Positions 10,601 to 24,460 of a DNA stretch of 64,000 nt are shown here, in pieces. Every line of letters begins with the position of its first letter. The first letter of the stretch is position 1. Made by a program: the position numbers and the translations under genes. The notes under the pieces are model-generated. The model saw only the letters and a list, made by a program, of their open reading frames with translations. It made no database searches and had not been told where the DNA came from. The stretch comes from Stratiolaelaps scimitus. Taxonomy: Eukaryota; Arthropoda; Arachnida; Mesostigmata; Laelapidae. The stretch is taken from positions 1,426,001 to 1,490,000 of the forward strand of contig JABWDB010000036.1 in assembly GCA_019614645.1 (NCBI GenBank), written 5' to 3'.

Positions 10601-13600
10601 GTTATGCATTGTAAAAAGAAATACTAGCCACGTCCGTTAATAAACAATACACCCTGTATTGTGTTGTAAACATGGGCAGGTACGGGACATATTGCGAATC
10701 TGTAGTGGTACACGTATCAGGATGCACGTTGGAGGGTGCACTGATCCGTACGTAATGGGCAGCTAATCTGATGAAAGTTTTTCATCAGATTTGTGACACT
10801 TTGCGTGAGCAATTCGATGTGTCAACCCAAAAGAAAAATAGCCAAACATTCGCAGATAGTCGCAGGTGTCTGTTGATACATCGAGCTAGTACATGATAAA
10901 TCGTTTGAATGGCGCTTTCATAACGCCGCCCTGTAGGCAACGTACCCCGTAATGCAACATGTGCCACATAATAGACTTGTCGAAAGCCTTTCGAGGTGTC
11001 CCGTGACAAAAACGTTTTGCCATGGACTTCCCTATCCATGTATCTGGCAGAACTACATATCACCGTCCCCTGAACCGCGGCCGTATCCGTCGCGTAAGCC
11101 ATTGCGCCTTATTGCGATGAAATTATCAAAGATCTAACCGTTCGTCCGCATCCGAGTGTGTCATTTCGCTTATTGTCATTCAATCGTAGATTCTACTATA
11201 TCGACAACACATTAGCTGGAGCAGGTTTTCCTCATGAGAAGATCGGGTTGAGTGCAGTTGAAACGCGCGCCCGTGCTTTTGGCCTCTTGAACGTCGAAAA
11301 ACTAGCGACAGTGGCGGCTTTGGCAAGAACGCTGTCTGGCCCTTAACGAACGACTGTGTCTAGGCTGGAGACGGACACGCGGGCCTCAATCGCGAACAAT
11401 TCGACCTGACAGCCAAGGGAGTTTCGAAAGTTTAGAGAATGTACTTTTTTCGTTTATGTGCTCCGTTAGATTCTTACGCCGTTCGCTGGCTAGTCGTCTT
11501 GTAGAATATTTCGGGTGGTCTGCTTTTAACAGCCACTAACAAAGCTTTTCGTTAGTCATTAGCATAATGTGTTCCTGATGCTATGTTTCAAATATGTAAA
11601 ATAAGCCAAGTGAACACTACAGCGAACAATGCCGTTAGATTGAAATGTTTGCTTGAACGTTCGAAATTCATTGATTCGTTGACGAGGGTTCTGTTGATGT
11701 TTAATATGAAAATTGCACGATTTCTGGCCGTGCTCAGGGCTAATCTCAAAACAGATATATTTTCGTGATAGATCAAAAATTCCCAAAATAAGAGAACCTT
11801 GCTGATAGACGGCGTGCTAGCATGTACTGGGAGCAGGGTGAATTCTAATGCAAAGGTTCGGTATTGGGGAAAAATATCTCGCTGTGTTTTTTTTTTATTA
11901 ATTCCTCAGACTATTTCATATATAACTATTCTTCTATTTTCCAACTTAAGACGCCTTCTTCTTGGCGAGTCGTGTCTGTTGACACACGTCTGACCAAATC
12001 GATGACAGGGGGGTGCATTGACTCGACAAAAATCAGCTGAATATTGAAACAAATACGGAAATAGCAATCATTTCAGTTCTGTCAGATGCGGATACGCCAT
12101 ATGTCATATCAACAAGTTACCTGGAGGGGATTTCTGGAGAAATTTCTATACGAAAATGCTAATATACTTGAAGTGACCTCGGCGGATGCCAAGGGATATC
12201 TTTCCCGAATAGCCAAATTTAGGCACGGCCCAAAAAGCAACATCATATTCGGCCGTTACTGACAATAGATGTCTTGCTCTAAAGAATTAGAGAATTATGC
12301 GAGAATTAAGAATATTAATATCAATAATACCGATAAGTCAACGCTTTGTCCGTTATTATTTCTAATTTTCCAATACCCGTCTAAGCAGAGATAATCGAAC
12401 TGGAGGAGCCTTCTGCCTTCTTTAACTAGCAAAGGATTAGATAGCAGAGCAAGAACTGTCTCTAAATCATCGCAGAGCCTACCAAATAGTAGTATTCCTG
12501 ACAAATGGCAAAGCCGTTTCCCCAAACCTTAGACAGGAGTAGGTTGACGCTTCAGGCAGAGGCGGCTGATAATTAGTTTCTGCCATGTTTCGAAGTACTG
12601 TAAAGTTTCTGTTGCCTTAACTATAAACCTAGTATGACCACCTCCCCCGAAAAAAAAGACCCTGCTCGACGTGTTTTTTTAGAAAGGGCTACGAATCTAA
12701 GGCACACTACCAAGCAACCTTCGCCGCCTAATAACTCTGACTCGAACTGTACATGTCCATTGATCTCAACCACCAACCCAAGTCCTGTTCTCTGTTACGA
12801 ACAGCAACACAATGATTCCGTGATGTCCCTTCAGCACTCAGCTCAGAACATATACAAGTTACACAGCATACCGATAGGTGGATGTAGGCACATTTCCCAT
12901 CCCTTGTCGGCGGGGACCACACTGATAGATGCACTGTGGCAAAAGTGCACTTTGTTCATTGAAGGCCAGTCTACCCTGAAACGCATTGTTCGAAACAAGA
13001 GATGTGCAGCTTGGTGGTACAATGCAGCTCGGCGCCACAATGGGATTCCTATCTCCGGACCACAGGTCGAGTCAATAAAGAAAGATCGCGGTGTGGGTAA
13101 GGTTGAATGCTTTTGGGTTTGATGTTCAACTTTACCTTGCCAAGTTTGACGTTGCCAATGACCACCCCGAGTTGGGAAATAAGGAAACACGTTTTACGTC
13201 TGCAATAACACGTGTTACGTACGCTAGATGGAACACGCTTGTATTCCTAACATGATATAGATCGGGAAGCTTCGAAAGAGCCGCTACTGTGTTTGTATGA
13301 CGGTGAACGTCACAACCAAAGTGTGCGTAAGAAGCCACATATTGACAGCAGTTATAAACAGAAATGAAATGACTCACTGTCAGGAGTAAGAGGACACTAA
13401 TCAGCAGAGCTTTTCCCCGATATCGTCCGTGCATGAGAAAAAAATTGCCAACGCGCCGGAGGAGGTTGTGGTCAGCGGCCGACTGCCAGTTCACTGACAA
13501 ATTCAGGTGTCAAAGTTAACAATGTGAAGGCTATGGGATAGATAAAGCTTGTGACCTATTTCGGTCATTTCTGTCACGAACCATAAGAACCGCCTTAATT

Positions 13601-15924
13601 TTTGAATTTTATATATATATATATACACATATATATTCTAAAATAACAACTCTCAACGAAGTTTTGAGAGTTTTCTTGATAATAAGCCATTATAATAATC
13701 AATATTATTATAAAATACTAAATCCGAGAGACTTCCAATGAAACTTTATGTCCTGTTATTTCTTTTGTACAATAGGGCTTCTTGCATTCTAGCTACACAA
13801 CCGAGACCTGATTCTAAATACTATTAGACGACATAGTATCATTATAGCGCTCTTTGTGTTATAAAGATGCCTCTTTCCTCGACATCTCCCTATATTGTGT
13901 CTTTTCCCAGCGGGTTGCTGTGCACCAGCTGGAGAGAGCTGTGCTATCCGGTTTAAGTAACGGTTGGGGGGTCTGTGAGTGCGTTCAATTGCTGTTCAGC
14001 GGCATTCCTTGCAAAGCTTACTAAAGGCTTCTAGCCGCCCGTTACACAAGGGGACGCTACCGAAGAACTGTGCAATAGGCTCCATCCCCCTTCGAACGGT
14101 ACGAGCGAGAAACGTCGACCGCTTAGGTTAGGTTTGTCTTGCAGACTCTCTTCCGTCCGCCTAGATTTCTCTCAGGGCAAATCTCCCAAATCTCCGCACC
14201 TCGCTCCTCCGGCCTCAGGCACGGTTCGCCGGATCGCCCATTGGTCCTTGTTTACCCTCAGGCCGTGTCCGGGCCCGGTCGCGGCGGGCGCTTCGAGTAA
14301 CTGTGTGCTACGCCTGCTGCTACTGTCGCCGCCGCCGCCGCCGCCGATTTCATGAATAAATTTCCATACAGTGACGATGGCAGCAGAGAGCAGCAACGGC
14401 GCCAACAACAGCGCCAACATCAGTTGTAACAACAACAATAGCAATAAAAACTAGCTGTCAATAGTGGCCTTCGGTTATAGCGGCAAATAGGCGGACGCAC
14501 GTACCATCTCCGTAGAGACAACGATGGAACAGGGAGAGTCGCCATTTGACTCGCGTTCGAGGAGATTGAGGGATTCGAGGCGTCGAGGTCAACCTTATGC
14601 TTCAATATGGAGATGTCGTAGGCGAATTTTTATATTGCACTGCTGAGTAAAAGCAACAAGAGCACTTTTGTTTAACTATGAGTACAGTGTTAAAACAGTG
14701 ACTATATTGTAGATTTGGCTGAAATTGAATAGGGATCCATTCACAGCGCCGGTGCGACCTACTAGTCGTTCATATCTAATAATGTGGGCAAGTTCTCCCT
14801 AAGTAGACGAAGATGTGAAAGAAGGTGGACGGATCACTGCCACCGGCAAATATGCAAATCCACCTCCAACTCCTCTGAGAAGGATTTATACAAGTCATCA
14901 CAGCGCCCTTGATGTCTGCTGTATGCAGCGGCCCGACCCGGTTGTTGAGTTGTAAGAAAGTGTCCAACGCTGTTTAGACGGCTGCTGCCCGCCCAAGGGG
15001 TTTTCGCGATCGTCTGTAACTCGAGGTAAACATATGTAATTAGACTCCTCTTCCTATAATCCTTCCTTTCCTCAGGGCGAGTGTAAGCGCTTGAATTTGT
15101 TCTCAAACATTAATGAATTTACTCACAAGATTTCGGAAGTGACACCGACATTGAAGTAGACATTGTCAGGTGGCAATTAATATGCCACTTGATTATCTTT
15201 TTATTCTATCGAGTATAATTACAGAATGTGTGGGCCCAGGTACGCCATTGTAATATCGTAGCAATTAGATGTTCGTGCTGGAAGAATTCGATCGAGAAGA
15301 AACATTCCCCAGACCTTTTTCTTCGCAGGACCAAAACGTTTTGGTTTTAGTCCTAGTGGCCTGTCCAAACGCCACCCACCACAAAAAGTCTCCCCTACAC
15401 TATTTCACATCGAAAATGGAGAAACGGCGCAGAACGAATCAATCAATATTATACGATCATGGTCGTTTATTACTCAGGTCGAATTTGTATATGTCTATTT
15501 AAATTGTACATAATTATGCAATATATATATATATATATATCACTTCGCATTTCTATAAGATGTCAACGCACCGAAGGACAACCTTGCTTTGGTACCTTGA
15601 GAGATCTGATGTCAAGCTTACGGGTAACGCCTGCAACGTCATCTGTAAGAACCCATCATCAACTGAACGGAGACCAATTCTCTTGTATCGCGCGTGATGC
15701 ATCCATCACCCGATGCCCAGCGACCCTAATTCTCGACTGACCCCGAATCCGTCGTAGTGGGCGGAGTCGTTTGGAAGGACAAGGAGGTCTTCGTTTATTG
15801 CACGTCCTTGTTTCCCACTCCTCTAGCTGAGTTTGATACTCCTGAGTATCTATAGCGGCTATATACAGGAGGCTATATCCGTTGACCATAGCCGACGTGC
15901 GCCACTCCTTCTTCTAACAGCCAC
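10601..15924. other. Non-coding stretch with a GC-rich block
   Basis: No gene recognised. The longest frame (12634-13122, 162 codons) has no domain signal. A GC-rich block at about 14100-14600 contains a (CCG)n run near 14330-14346 and could be a promoter or first exon. Simple repeats include TA-rich DNA at 13611-13637 and an (AT)n tract at 15520-15540. A short hairpin lies at 13648-13672. Confidence 0.45.
13648..13672. repeat. Short inverted repeat (hairpin)
   Basis: AACTCTCAA at 13648-13656 is the exact reverse complement of TTGAGAGTT at 13664-13672, with a seven-base loop, directly beside a TA-rich microsatellite. No function is implied by the context. Confidence 0.6.
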
Positions 15925-16350
15925 AATGGAGGGTTGGTAGGGTATATTCCGCTAGCGGTCACAGAGAGACGCGTTAAATCCCCCCTCCTCCCGTTGGCGT
16001 GGGGGATTATATTTGGTATGCTCTCGCGGGCTGAACCCATCAAGTATCTAGGATTAGAGATGACGAGTGGCCGAATTTCGCTCGCCAGCGCGTGGGATCG
16101 CATCAGAGCTGATGCCGGTCTGTGGATCACTCCTTTTGAATTCAAATTTCTGCCTTCATTATCGATTGTGCAATGGGATTTTTTAATCTATTATGAACGT
16201 GCTGGTATGTTATTCGCCACACTCTTCGGGTACCCTTTGTTTTTGAAAAGAGGCATGACGGTAGCCTCGATTAAGCCGGTCAGGGAATCGCCCACTACTC
16301 AGGGACAAGTTAACCAGATGAATGAAAGGCGGAGACAGACTCAAGGATGA
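15925..16350 (+). pseudogene. Possible non-LTR retrotransposon (LINE) reverse-transcriptase fragment
   Basis: A plus-strand frame of about 138 codons contains a stretch near 16035-16115 (Pro-Ile-Lys-Tyr-Leu-Gly-Leu-Glu-Met, then Ala-Trp-Asp-Arg-Ile-Arg-Ala-Asp-Ala). It resembles the conserved (I/L)KYLGV(x)(L/I) box downstream of the catalytic YADD in R1/Jockey/I-type LINEs, where it is followed by a helix running into an Arg-Ala-rich segment. No YADD box, RNase H or endonuclease was found in register around it. It is therefore a short relic at best, and could be a chance resemblance. Confidence 0.35.
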
Positions 16351-17699
16351 TTGATTGATTAGCATGCTCGGAATACCCGTGGCCCCACTCGTATTCGTGA
16401 GTGGTACATTCGTGAGACTCAAAAGGCGAAATCATGCCAGGCCCGCTGCACAAGAGCCTACCACATTCGAGATAACTAATCAAATCGTTTCTCGTCGCGG
16501 CACTGAAATAATGTCTCCCGCCATCGTTGCTGTCCATTAGATAAACGAGCAGAGGCTACCCCATGGGTGTACATTGATGCAAAATATAGAGATATATACC
16601 CACTTCCCCAACGTCGAGTCAGATCGGTTCCATTCGACGACCAATATGAGGTGACGCAAGACAAACAGACGGTGGCCGTTAACGGCAATGGTAAACAAAA
16701 AACAAACAACAGCATTAGGATTTCATTGCAGAAGAGTGATGACATTAAAACCTCGGCGCATTGGAACACCTAATTATTGTATTTAACATCCAAATGATCC
16801 ACGCCAATGATAATGCGACTGTAACTAAGCCTGGCATAAGGTCGTATAATATATCGGGCTCCTGTAACGTCACTGTACACTATGCCAACGATCTTTACAT
16901 TTTCATAACTTTGCATTGTCATGGCTTTACGGTACAAGACAATCATTGCCCGGTAGGCTACGGAAGCTAAGACTATCACCATCAATATACTGGTAGAGTT
17001 TGCTATACAAATACCCCATCGGCATCCATAACTAAACACAACAGATACATTTGATCGGCTTTCCCTCTCTCTTTCCTTTAAAGCTTGTGCACACCTGGAA
17101 ACTCACCCGACCTTTCCACCTGGAGCTTCGTATGAGTGCATCTTTGTTTCCCGGCCGTGAACGTTCTTGGATTGCTCTATCTCTCAACGGCGGCCCGCCC
17201 GTCGCACTCAATTCCTCTCTTTTTGAACTATGTCCAATCGGATTGCCCAGAGACAGCTTCAATTCGGCCACTTTCCGACGCCAGCCGCACCGTCGCCACA
17301 TCAGCAACGATGACAGATCGTCCTCACGGCTGTTCTTATCTCGAAGTGCGCCGTTCCCGTTCCATAAAGTGTTGTAACTATTACAGGCCATTACCACAGG
17401 TACCATTTCCATACAGATACACATCCACACATGCAGGGCCCTCCCTCAACGGCCCCACCATACAATTTTGCCCATTTCGCTCTCTCGCAGATACTAAGTA
17501 GTATGTACATAGAGAAAGTTCCAGACGCCACCGCGGACACAGGCCCACACACAAATACCAATTAACCCTCAGACGTCGACAGCAGTCGTCCCACAGACGC
17601 GTAAAAGTTTGAGTAAGCATACATACAATATATTTAACCACTTAATTCCACATACGAATGCTGTGCCCCCTCCAGAGATACAATATATACACACGTGTA
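16351..17699. other. Non-coding, nothing recognised
   Basis: Only short overlapping frames on both strands, including a 132-codon minus-strand frame around 17032-17430 with an equally long plus-strand shadow. None shows family motifs or a credible start context. Confidence 0.4.
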
Positions 17700-18607
17700 T
17701 ACAGGGTGTTCGGAAAGTCGCGCAGCCCTGCGGGCGGCTAGCCAGACCTTGTCGGTTTCAAAGGGAACCTTCCGTGATATTTTGTGTTTACACTTCTGTG
17801 ATAGATATATTTATATTTGATAATAGCATAAAATACGATGATGATGAAGCCAAGACGAACTGTCTATATTTACCTGGCAAATCGCATAGTTGAAACAAGG
17901 TCTGAGTGAAGCCTGAGGCGAAGGCAAACTCGCTCAAGATGTACTGAGAAAAATACAAGCCGGAGATCATTGTAACCAAGTTTCAACCTTTGGAATCGTC
18001 AAACTTTAGTTCTAAAGCTTTGTCAAGTCACGACTGATCCCTCAGTCTATCGTATCCGTTAGGTTGACTCGACCCTGGAACTCATTCACGCTCGGTAGTA
18101 CCGCGGGGTTCATCCAGGAGCGGACCCACGGCATAAGTCTGCTTCGATGCCTTCTTCAATACCGGTTTCGGGCCACACTATGCGGATATTTCATTCACCG
18201 GTTATTGGCTTTAGTCAATTTTCATGCGGGCCTTGATATCTTGTATTCGTGACGATTGATACACCTTTGCATGCGTGTTGTTACGGTCGCTGCCACAATC
18301 ACACGAGTTGTTGTTGTTGTTATGGTCACGGCCGGCATCATGATCATGCCGGTTTTGCTGTTTTATCCCTGAGAGTCGATATCCATTGCACATAGTTACG
18401 GTTTCCGGTCACCACCGTACCACATGAAATAAGATAGCAACGAAAGATTTACATACAAAAAACCCCTCGGCTCTAAGCATTGGTCGAGCTCACCCGAGCA
18501 GTAACCTGATACAAAGCAGAACACTACCTACAGACTGAGTCATCACATCGGCTGTAAACTCTAGTTCGTCTGCATACTGGGTTGCGTAACTTTCCGAACA
18601 CCCTGTA
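17700..18607. mobile_element. Non-autonomous mariner-like transposon, 908 bp
   Basis: The left end, starting at 17700, reads TACAGGGTGTTCGGAAAGT and continues CGCGCAGC. The right end (18581-18607) is its reverse complement with about 24 of 27 positions matching. A TA dinucleotide flanks both ends (17698-17699 and 18608-18609), the target duplication of Tc1/mariner transposons. The interior has no frame resembling a mariner transposase, with no DD34D block and no helix-turn-helix, so it would need a transposase supplied in trans. A (GTT)n run lies near 18307-18321. Ends of this type are widespread in arthropod mariner relatives; the family name cannot be fixed from the sequence alone. Confidence 0.75.
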
Positions 18608-18609
18608 TA

Positions 18610-21600
18610 CACATAAGCATGTTATAATGACATGAAGCAGAAAGGCCACATTCATGCGCTCGCCATCTGGAATTCGAGATTACACTAACAACACTCGTGC
18701 ACAACCATTCAAACGAATTATGCCCAATCACGAAAAAAAAAACATATATATATATATATACATGTAAAGTGATGCGTGTAGTTAACACACATGACACGAT
18801 TCATTGTCCTCTCATGTGGCTCGTGCTGCAAGTACGAGTAATTTCGCTCAGTAATAATAATGATAATGAAATACAGACGCTGACATAGATATAGTCATAT
18901 TTGCATGACAGAAAGGCTTCATGTCCGAAGACGGCCAAATTACATCAACGACAACAGCAATTGTCGAGACGAATTGCAGCAGTCATAATAACGACGGCCG
19001 ATGATGCGCCTCGAGTTGCAGCCGAGCGTGAATAACACCAATAATAAGCGTGCGTAAGGAATAACCCACCAATGTGAGATAAGCGAACCCTTTGGACGAC
19101 GACGAGAGTCCATGAGCTAAGGACATCCATCCCTTGAGACGGCAGCGAACTGAAGCGAGATCGAAGAGATTCTGTAGGGGAGGAGGCCGCTGTTCCGGAA
19201 CCACTTTACGAGCCAATATTTATTGACGAACGTCACTCAAATGGCCGACAACGGCGGCGTCAACAGTTTTTTTTTTTGCTTTGTTCGATGACTCAGCTGG
19301 CCCCAAACTCATGCGCCCATTGGATCGGCTACTTCTTCGAGTGGACACCGACAACGTAGAGAATATAAATATGTGCGACGCTGAATGAACTAACGCTATA
19401 TATATATATAATTGACAGCCGTTCAGTTGTGATACACTTGTATGGATATATTTACTACTGTGCAGTAGTAATAATGATAATAACATCTCACATGCGAACG
19501 GAGACAGCTCGTATGTTAACCCCACCTACCGAGAGGAGTAATTATGCGAAGCACTTACGTAAGCGGAAACGTTCACAAGTGTTCGATATTTTTGATCAGA
19601 AGTGAAAGACGACAATATCCTTCGAAGAACTTGTTAAGTTATGTAGTATATATATATATATATATCGATATATATGTCATTGATACTATACGTATATATA
19701 TATATATATATATATATATCTATATTTCTTTGATAGTATACGCGTCTATCTGGATAATTGGCGTTATGTGCACTTCATCACTTCATATATAGGTAGGTAT
19801 TATGAGACATCTACTACGAACCTTGAACCTCTTGGAGGTGAAACCTTGATGTTACACTGATGTATTGTCACTTCAAACCTGCTTCTCACTGCTAAGTAAT
19901 AACGATCAGACAGTAGTTAGCTGATAGCTTCGATCGCAACTAATCCTCTTATAGCCTATACATATAGGAGAACGTGTCATTGCAAAAAAATTGCAGTTCC
20001 TTTGATAAGCCAATTGGCCTTTACATTCTACTGCTAGTTTCAATTATTAATGTGACCCTGGAGGTGTTTTTGCTTGGGGCTAGATTATTACTAATACCAT
20101 CAATACGGTCCTTCTACGCTGATCTTAGCTAGGATCATTTTCATATATGAGAACAGAACGCTTGAAATAGCTAGACCCCAAACAGTTGAATACAATTAGA
20201 TCGGTAACATCCACGACCGCTGTGTTACCTGCAAAGGAACTTAAACTGCAGAGAAATCGAGCCACACAACATGTGTCCACATCTCACCCAGCGCGGTATG
20301 TTCCTACCTCATGGTAGGTGTTTCCACAGCATCGAGAGACGCCCACTACCTTGCAGAGTAACTGATCAACGATTGTCACCTGTTAGCTTTCGGAGATATA
20401 CGTGACGTACCTCAAATGCAGCTTACTTTCGGTAACACTCACCATCGAGGCTTAGCCTGGTGATAACATAAATTTGATCAGCAAGCCCATGATAATGAGT
20501 CTATCTATTTTCACGTGTTGTTCTTGTCAAAGGCGTCGAAGGATATATCTGATATATATAATACATCTTAGACCGAAGGCAACACACACGGATATACACA
20601 ATACAAATCCACCGTACTCAACGTTTTGGGCTAATCCTCAGTCAACACTTAACGTCCACGGTACACAATACAAATCCAACCTCATTCGGTGTGTCGCGCC
20701 ATTCGTTGAAGGGTAGTGGCGCCGACTATTTACCGCGTAGATTTCATCGAATAGAAATTTCATGCATCGGCTGTTTCATGCCTGCCATAGATTCGAGATG
20801 AACCAGGGACAGGGTTGATTTACTGCTCGCGTTGATCCGGGCCCATAACAGGTACCATGTAATGCAGCTTCCCGAAGTGTGAAAGCAACGTAAACCGTTT
20901 ATGAAATAACATTGAGGGGTGGACAAGACGAGATGCGAGCTTTCCGAACACACACGTTAGCCAATGGCAGTCAAAATGTATATACATTCTCCGTGTGAGT
21001 CGCAGTTCTCATGGTAAAGACTAAACAACCCCTTCTCCCGGCCCGAGCAATACCTCCAACTGAACCTTGAAGAGTATATATGCTATATCTAATATTTGGC
21101 ATCGCATAGGATGACAATGAACGGATCACGATTGGACAGCGTTATACCGCCTCTTCCACTATGGGAGAAAAGAATCAATGGCAGCTAATGGCAGTTTGCG
21201 TCCACAATATCGACGGCAGGGGGCACCGCCTCGCTTACTTATCGGTTCTGTCGACACGAACAAAAGACCGTTATGGCGGGTCTATGGGACGTCGAGAATC
21301 GGCACTCGCCTCCGGTATTACTTCTGCTATGAAGGTACAGCTCTTCATCGAGTCCTTCGATGGGATTTCATAATATTCTATCTGCTTGCTTTATGAGTAG
21401 CATATATTGAAGTGCGTATTCATGTACGTCTATCCTATTTGGCGAAATGATCGTGGTCTACCGGCGAATATGGTGTGCGACTGGAACTAGCCTCGGGTAT
21501 TCAACGAAGTCTGGCTGTCGAGAATGGCCGTAGTCTACGTTACATGTAACCCGGAAAATGATGAGCAAAGTAGCTTAATATTGTTCTCAACATAGTGTAT

Positions 21601-23955
21601 CTACGGTGGCTGGACCTGATTTTGTCGTCTACTCCTAGTTCGCGGTTCTATGTTTGTCCTTCAGTGAACTATGTGTTGTCTGATATTGAGTGTACATCAC
21701 TGATCTCCGATGAGCAGATAATTCTGTTAAAATATAGCAACATTGAAATGGACCCTCGGTGAGAGTGGGATCATTCAATAAATGAACGTGCGAATATACA
21801 TGCTCCATCCTCTGAGCGGCAAAGACCCGTGTCGCTCCTGTTATATGTATAGTATTGGGCGTTGTACGATACTGAGCTAAACGGCAAAATCCGACGCAGG
21901 TTTTTGATTTGATAATGATTCCCGTAATGGTCATAGCGTACAGTATACATTAATAAAACAAATTATACATCATTATTTATCTCGATGGACAATAAGTATC
22001 TCAATTGATAGACAGGCCCATTTTTTCAGCAGAGTCCATTTTCGATGAACACGTGATATTACGAAAAGAAGTAAGGTGTGTTTGTGTGTGTGATAATGTT
22101 TATGCCGGTCAAGCCTATCTACTTGGTGAGCTGGCATGAAGAAGAACAAAGTACCGTGATAATAATTAACAATAATTTTAATAATAATGATAACTAATAG
22201 CATAAGTACTACAAACTCAGCATCACCTTCAAGAATCGGCAATCGCAACATAGGTGACTGGCCTTCAATAACTGGTTCAATACACTCAAGAAATTGTATG
22301 CAATGAGTAAATTCATGAGAAAGAATATATTCAAAGTCGCCAGGATGGATATAACTATAACAAAACCACCCGTCGTCGACAATGGAAAAATGAAATATGT
22401 AATTATTAGTATTCGAGTAATTTAGCGAACATAGTTGCGAACATTCTATCCGCGAACAAATCTGCGTCAGATTTCTCTCTCGGTGGGGGACGCCACTCTA
22501 TATATTAGCTATAGCATTACTCATTAACTCATTAGTTATTACTCGTTAATAGTATTACTCACTCGGACAAATTAAGCAGGTAATACAATCGCGACTTGAT
22601 ATGGACTGTCTTAAATCGGCTAAAGATATTCAGATTTTTCTTGAACTCACCCAAGGAACTCACCCTGATAACTATGCTCAACAGTTACAACGTGGCCAGC
22701 ATAGGTACGTTGTTATAGGGATAGGCCGAAGCAATAGCATATAATTGCGACAGCGTTGTTCGTGTCACGTCGAGGCACGTAGTGCCACGTTCTTTAACTA
22801 CTTCGATTTGCATTCGCTCGAATGCTGTAATATATAATAATTACCCAAGGCTAGATGCCGGCGCCGCTGACGCCAAACAACGAACAACTCGCACAGACAA
22901 CCTGGTTGTACGATACGTACAAAAGACGACGAAATAGATTAACGCCGAGGGATCAGGCAAGTGTCTGTCAGACATTCAGGCCCCTGACAGATACAGAGAT
23001 CAACATGAGAATAATTGTATTCCACCCGATGGCATTTCCCATATCCCATCGTCCCATCGGTGTTTGCCAGATCCTGCAACGCGTCTGCGAGATCCGCCAA
23101 TCCGCGGAAGTCAGCGAATACTGAGCAACGCTTACGAGGCTCTCGCAGTGATCCGCATTTCAAGCTGCGAAGAGAGCCAATAGATGATGAGGTCGCCGTT
23201 CTCGAAACAAATACAAGTGTGAAGTACTATGATAGTACTCCACTGATTGATGAGTACACGTTATGTATAAAATGATCAATTGTGTGACTACTCCGGCTGT
23301 AACCGCAACCTGTTCGCAATGTTGTAACAGATACATTCGAGAGAAGCGAAGCGATAATGGGGAAGCCTACGTTTTGAAAATCAGATTTGCATACGCTCTA
23401 CGCCAAGTGTACAGTAATCGTTCCATGTTTGAACGATTGTCAGGGCACTATTAAGGGCGATAGAGCAATTATTTATGCTTGGAAAAGAAATTAACGACAG
23501 GCGAGGACCAGTTATGCCATGACTCCCACCCGTTGGTATATCGCTAAGCTATGGAAGGACACCGGTTGGAACGTGCTGATAAGTCGCAAAAAGACTGCTC
23601 ACCCACGAGTGTAGTGAAATATACACCGGTTGTGATATCCGATATGCGGTCTGACGCCATACACCTACCATTTATAGGTCCTCAATAAGACGTCAATTCA
23701 TTGTCGAGTGGCGCATCGTTTAAGCGGTAGCAAACAATGTACTGTTGAAAACGAACAGGTTCACAAACAGCACTCCTCTAAAATTTCCTCCTCTAAAAAA
23801 AAAATAAAAAAGGTTCACTTACAGCGATTTGGGCTCTTAATTTCAACTCAATTACGCAACGACCAGCGTGCACATCATTGATCACGGGCCTAACAGTGCT
23901 ACAGATAGGCGAAAACCAGCATCCATCATGTCACAACAAATGGTCGGGCAGAATA
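18610..23955. other. Non-coding stretch with AT microsatellites
   Basis: No gene recognised. It contains an AT run near 18743-18760 and a long interrupted (AT)n/(TA)n array at 19647-19719. At about 20595-20670 a motif reading ACACAATACAAATCCA is repeated directly, 60 bases apart. Open frames are short and without motifs. The segment ends at the insertion site of the BEL/Pao element. Confidence 0.5.
19647..19719. repeat. Interrupted (AT)n microsatellite
   Basis: Two long AT dinucleotide tracts (19647-19675 and 19692-19719) separated by a short mixed spacer. Confidence 0.85.
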
Positions 23956-23960
23956 GCAAT
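23956..23960. repeat. Target-site duplication, left copy (GCAAT)
   Basis: Five bases directly abutting the left LTR are repeated exactly beyond the right LTR. A length of 5 bp is within the usual range for BEL/Pao integrase. Confidence 0.9.
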
Positions 23961-24393
23961 TTTGAAATATTGGGGATCGGATTGAATCGGACGATCCACA
24001 GGGGATGGCTCGTGATGTATGGTCACTCCTTTAACACGGTTCTCGGGCTCTACTAATTGCTTAGAGGGAACACACGCAACTTACGGCCGGGTTCTATGGT
24101 GACCGGCACCCAACTCATTTATTCATGGTTACTGGAATTGCGGTTAGCGCAGTTGAGTTGTCATTTACGCTTTGTGAGAACATTTCACAATATCGAATTC
24201 AGGCGATTATTCACATATGTACAAAATGAATGTTTTTGAGACAACGCCTCGATTTCTCGGTAAAGAGAGCGTGTCAGCTTTCAAGTCTAAGAAGCCGCAA
24301 GGCGACACCTGATGGTGTCGTATGTCTCCAGTATTTTTAGTCACGATTATTATTAACTGTATTATTACACAATTTAACTACGAGAATTTGACA
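23961..24393 (-). repeat. 3' LTR of the BEL/Pao element
   Basis: 433 bp, identical to the other LTR except T at 24023 where the right copy has C (30516). In element orientation it begins TGTCAAATTC and ends near ATTTCAAA, so the 3' end is TTCA plus two bases when the duplication GCAAT is taken as the boundary. It holds an AATAAA in element orientation (plus-strand TTTATT at 24118-24123) that can serve in 3' end formation. A perfect 7-bp hairpin lies at 24303-24320. Confidence 0.95.
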
Positions 24394-24408
24394 GTCCACC
24401 CTGAAATG
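24394..24408 (-). promoter_or_regulatory. Polypurine tract beside the 3' LTR
   Basis: Read on the minus strand, the bases immediately before the 3' LTR are purine-rich (CAGGGTGGAC). This is the position where second-strand cDNA synthesis is primed in LTR retrotransposons. Position supports the call; the tract is short and interrupted by T and C. Confidence 0.6.
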
Positions 24409-24460
24409 GGCAGTGGTCAATTTCAGATTATAAAATTCGATTATTACGGTGAATTATAAT

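Noticed and set aside
12634..13122. 162-codon open frame
   Set aside because: The length is within chance expectation for this much DNA, the start context is poor, an overlapping frame exists on the other strand, and no motif is present.
14124..14136. TTAGG-like repeat suggesting telomeric sequence
   Set aside because: Only about two units, which is expected by chance; no array.
24057..24239. A 60-codon frame that recurs identically at 30550-30732
   Set aside because: It lies inside the two LTRs, is on the opposite strand to the element, and recurs only because the LTRs are duplicates.
24394..24460. Search for an envelope-like third frame after integrase in the BEL/Pao element
   Set aside because: Only 67 bases separate the Gag-Pol stop from the 3' LTR, so there is no room for one.
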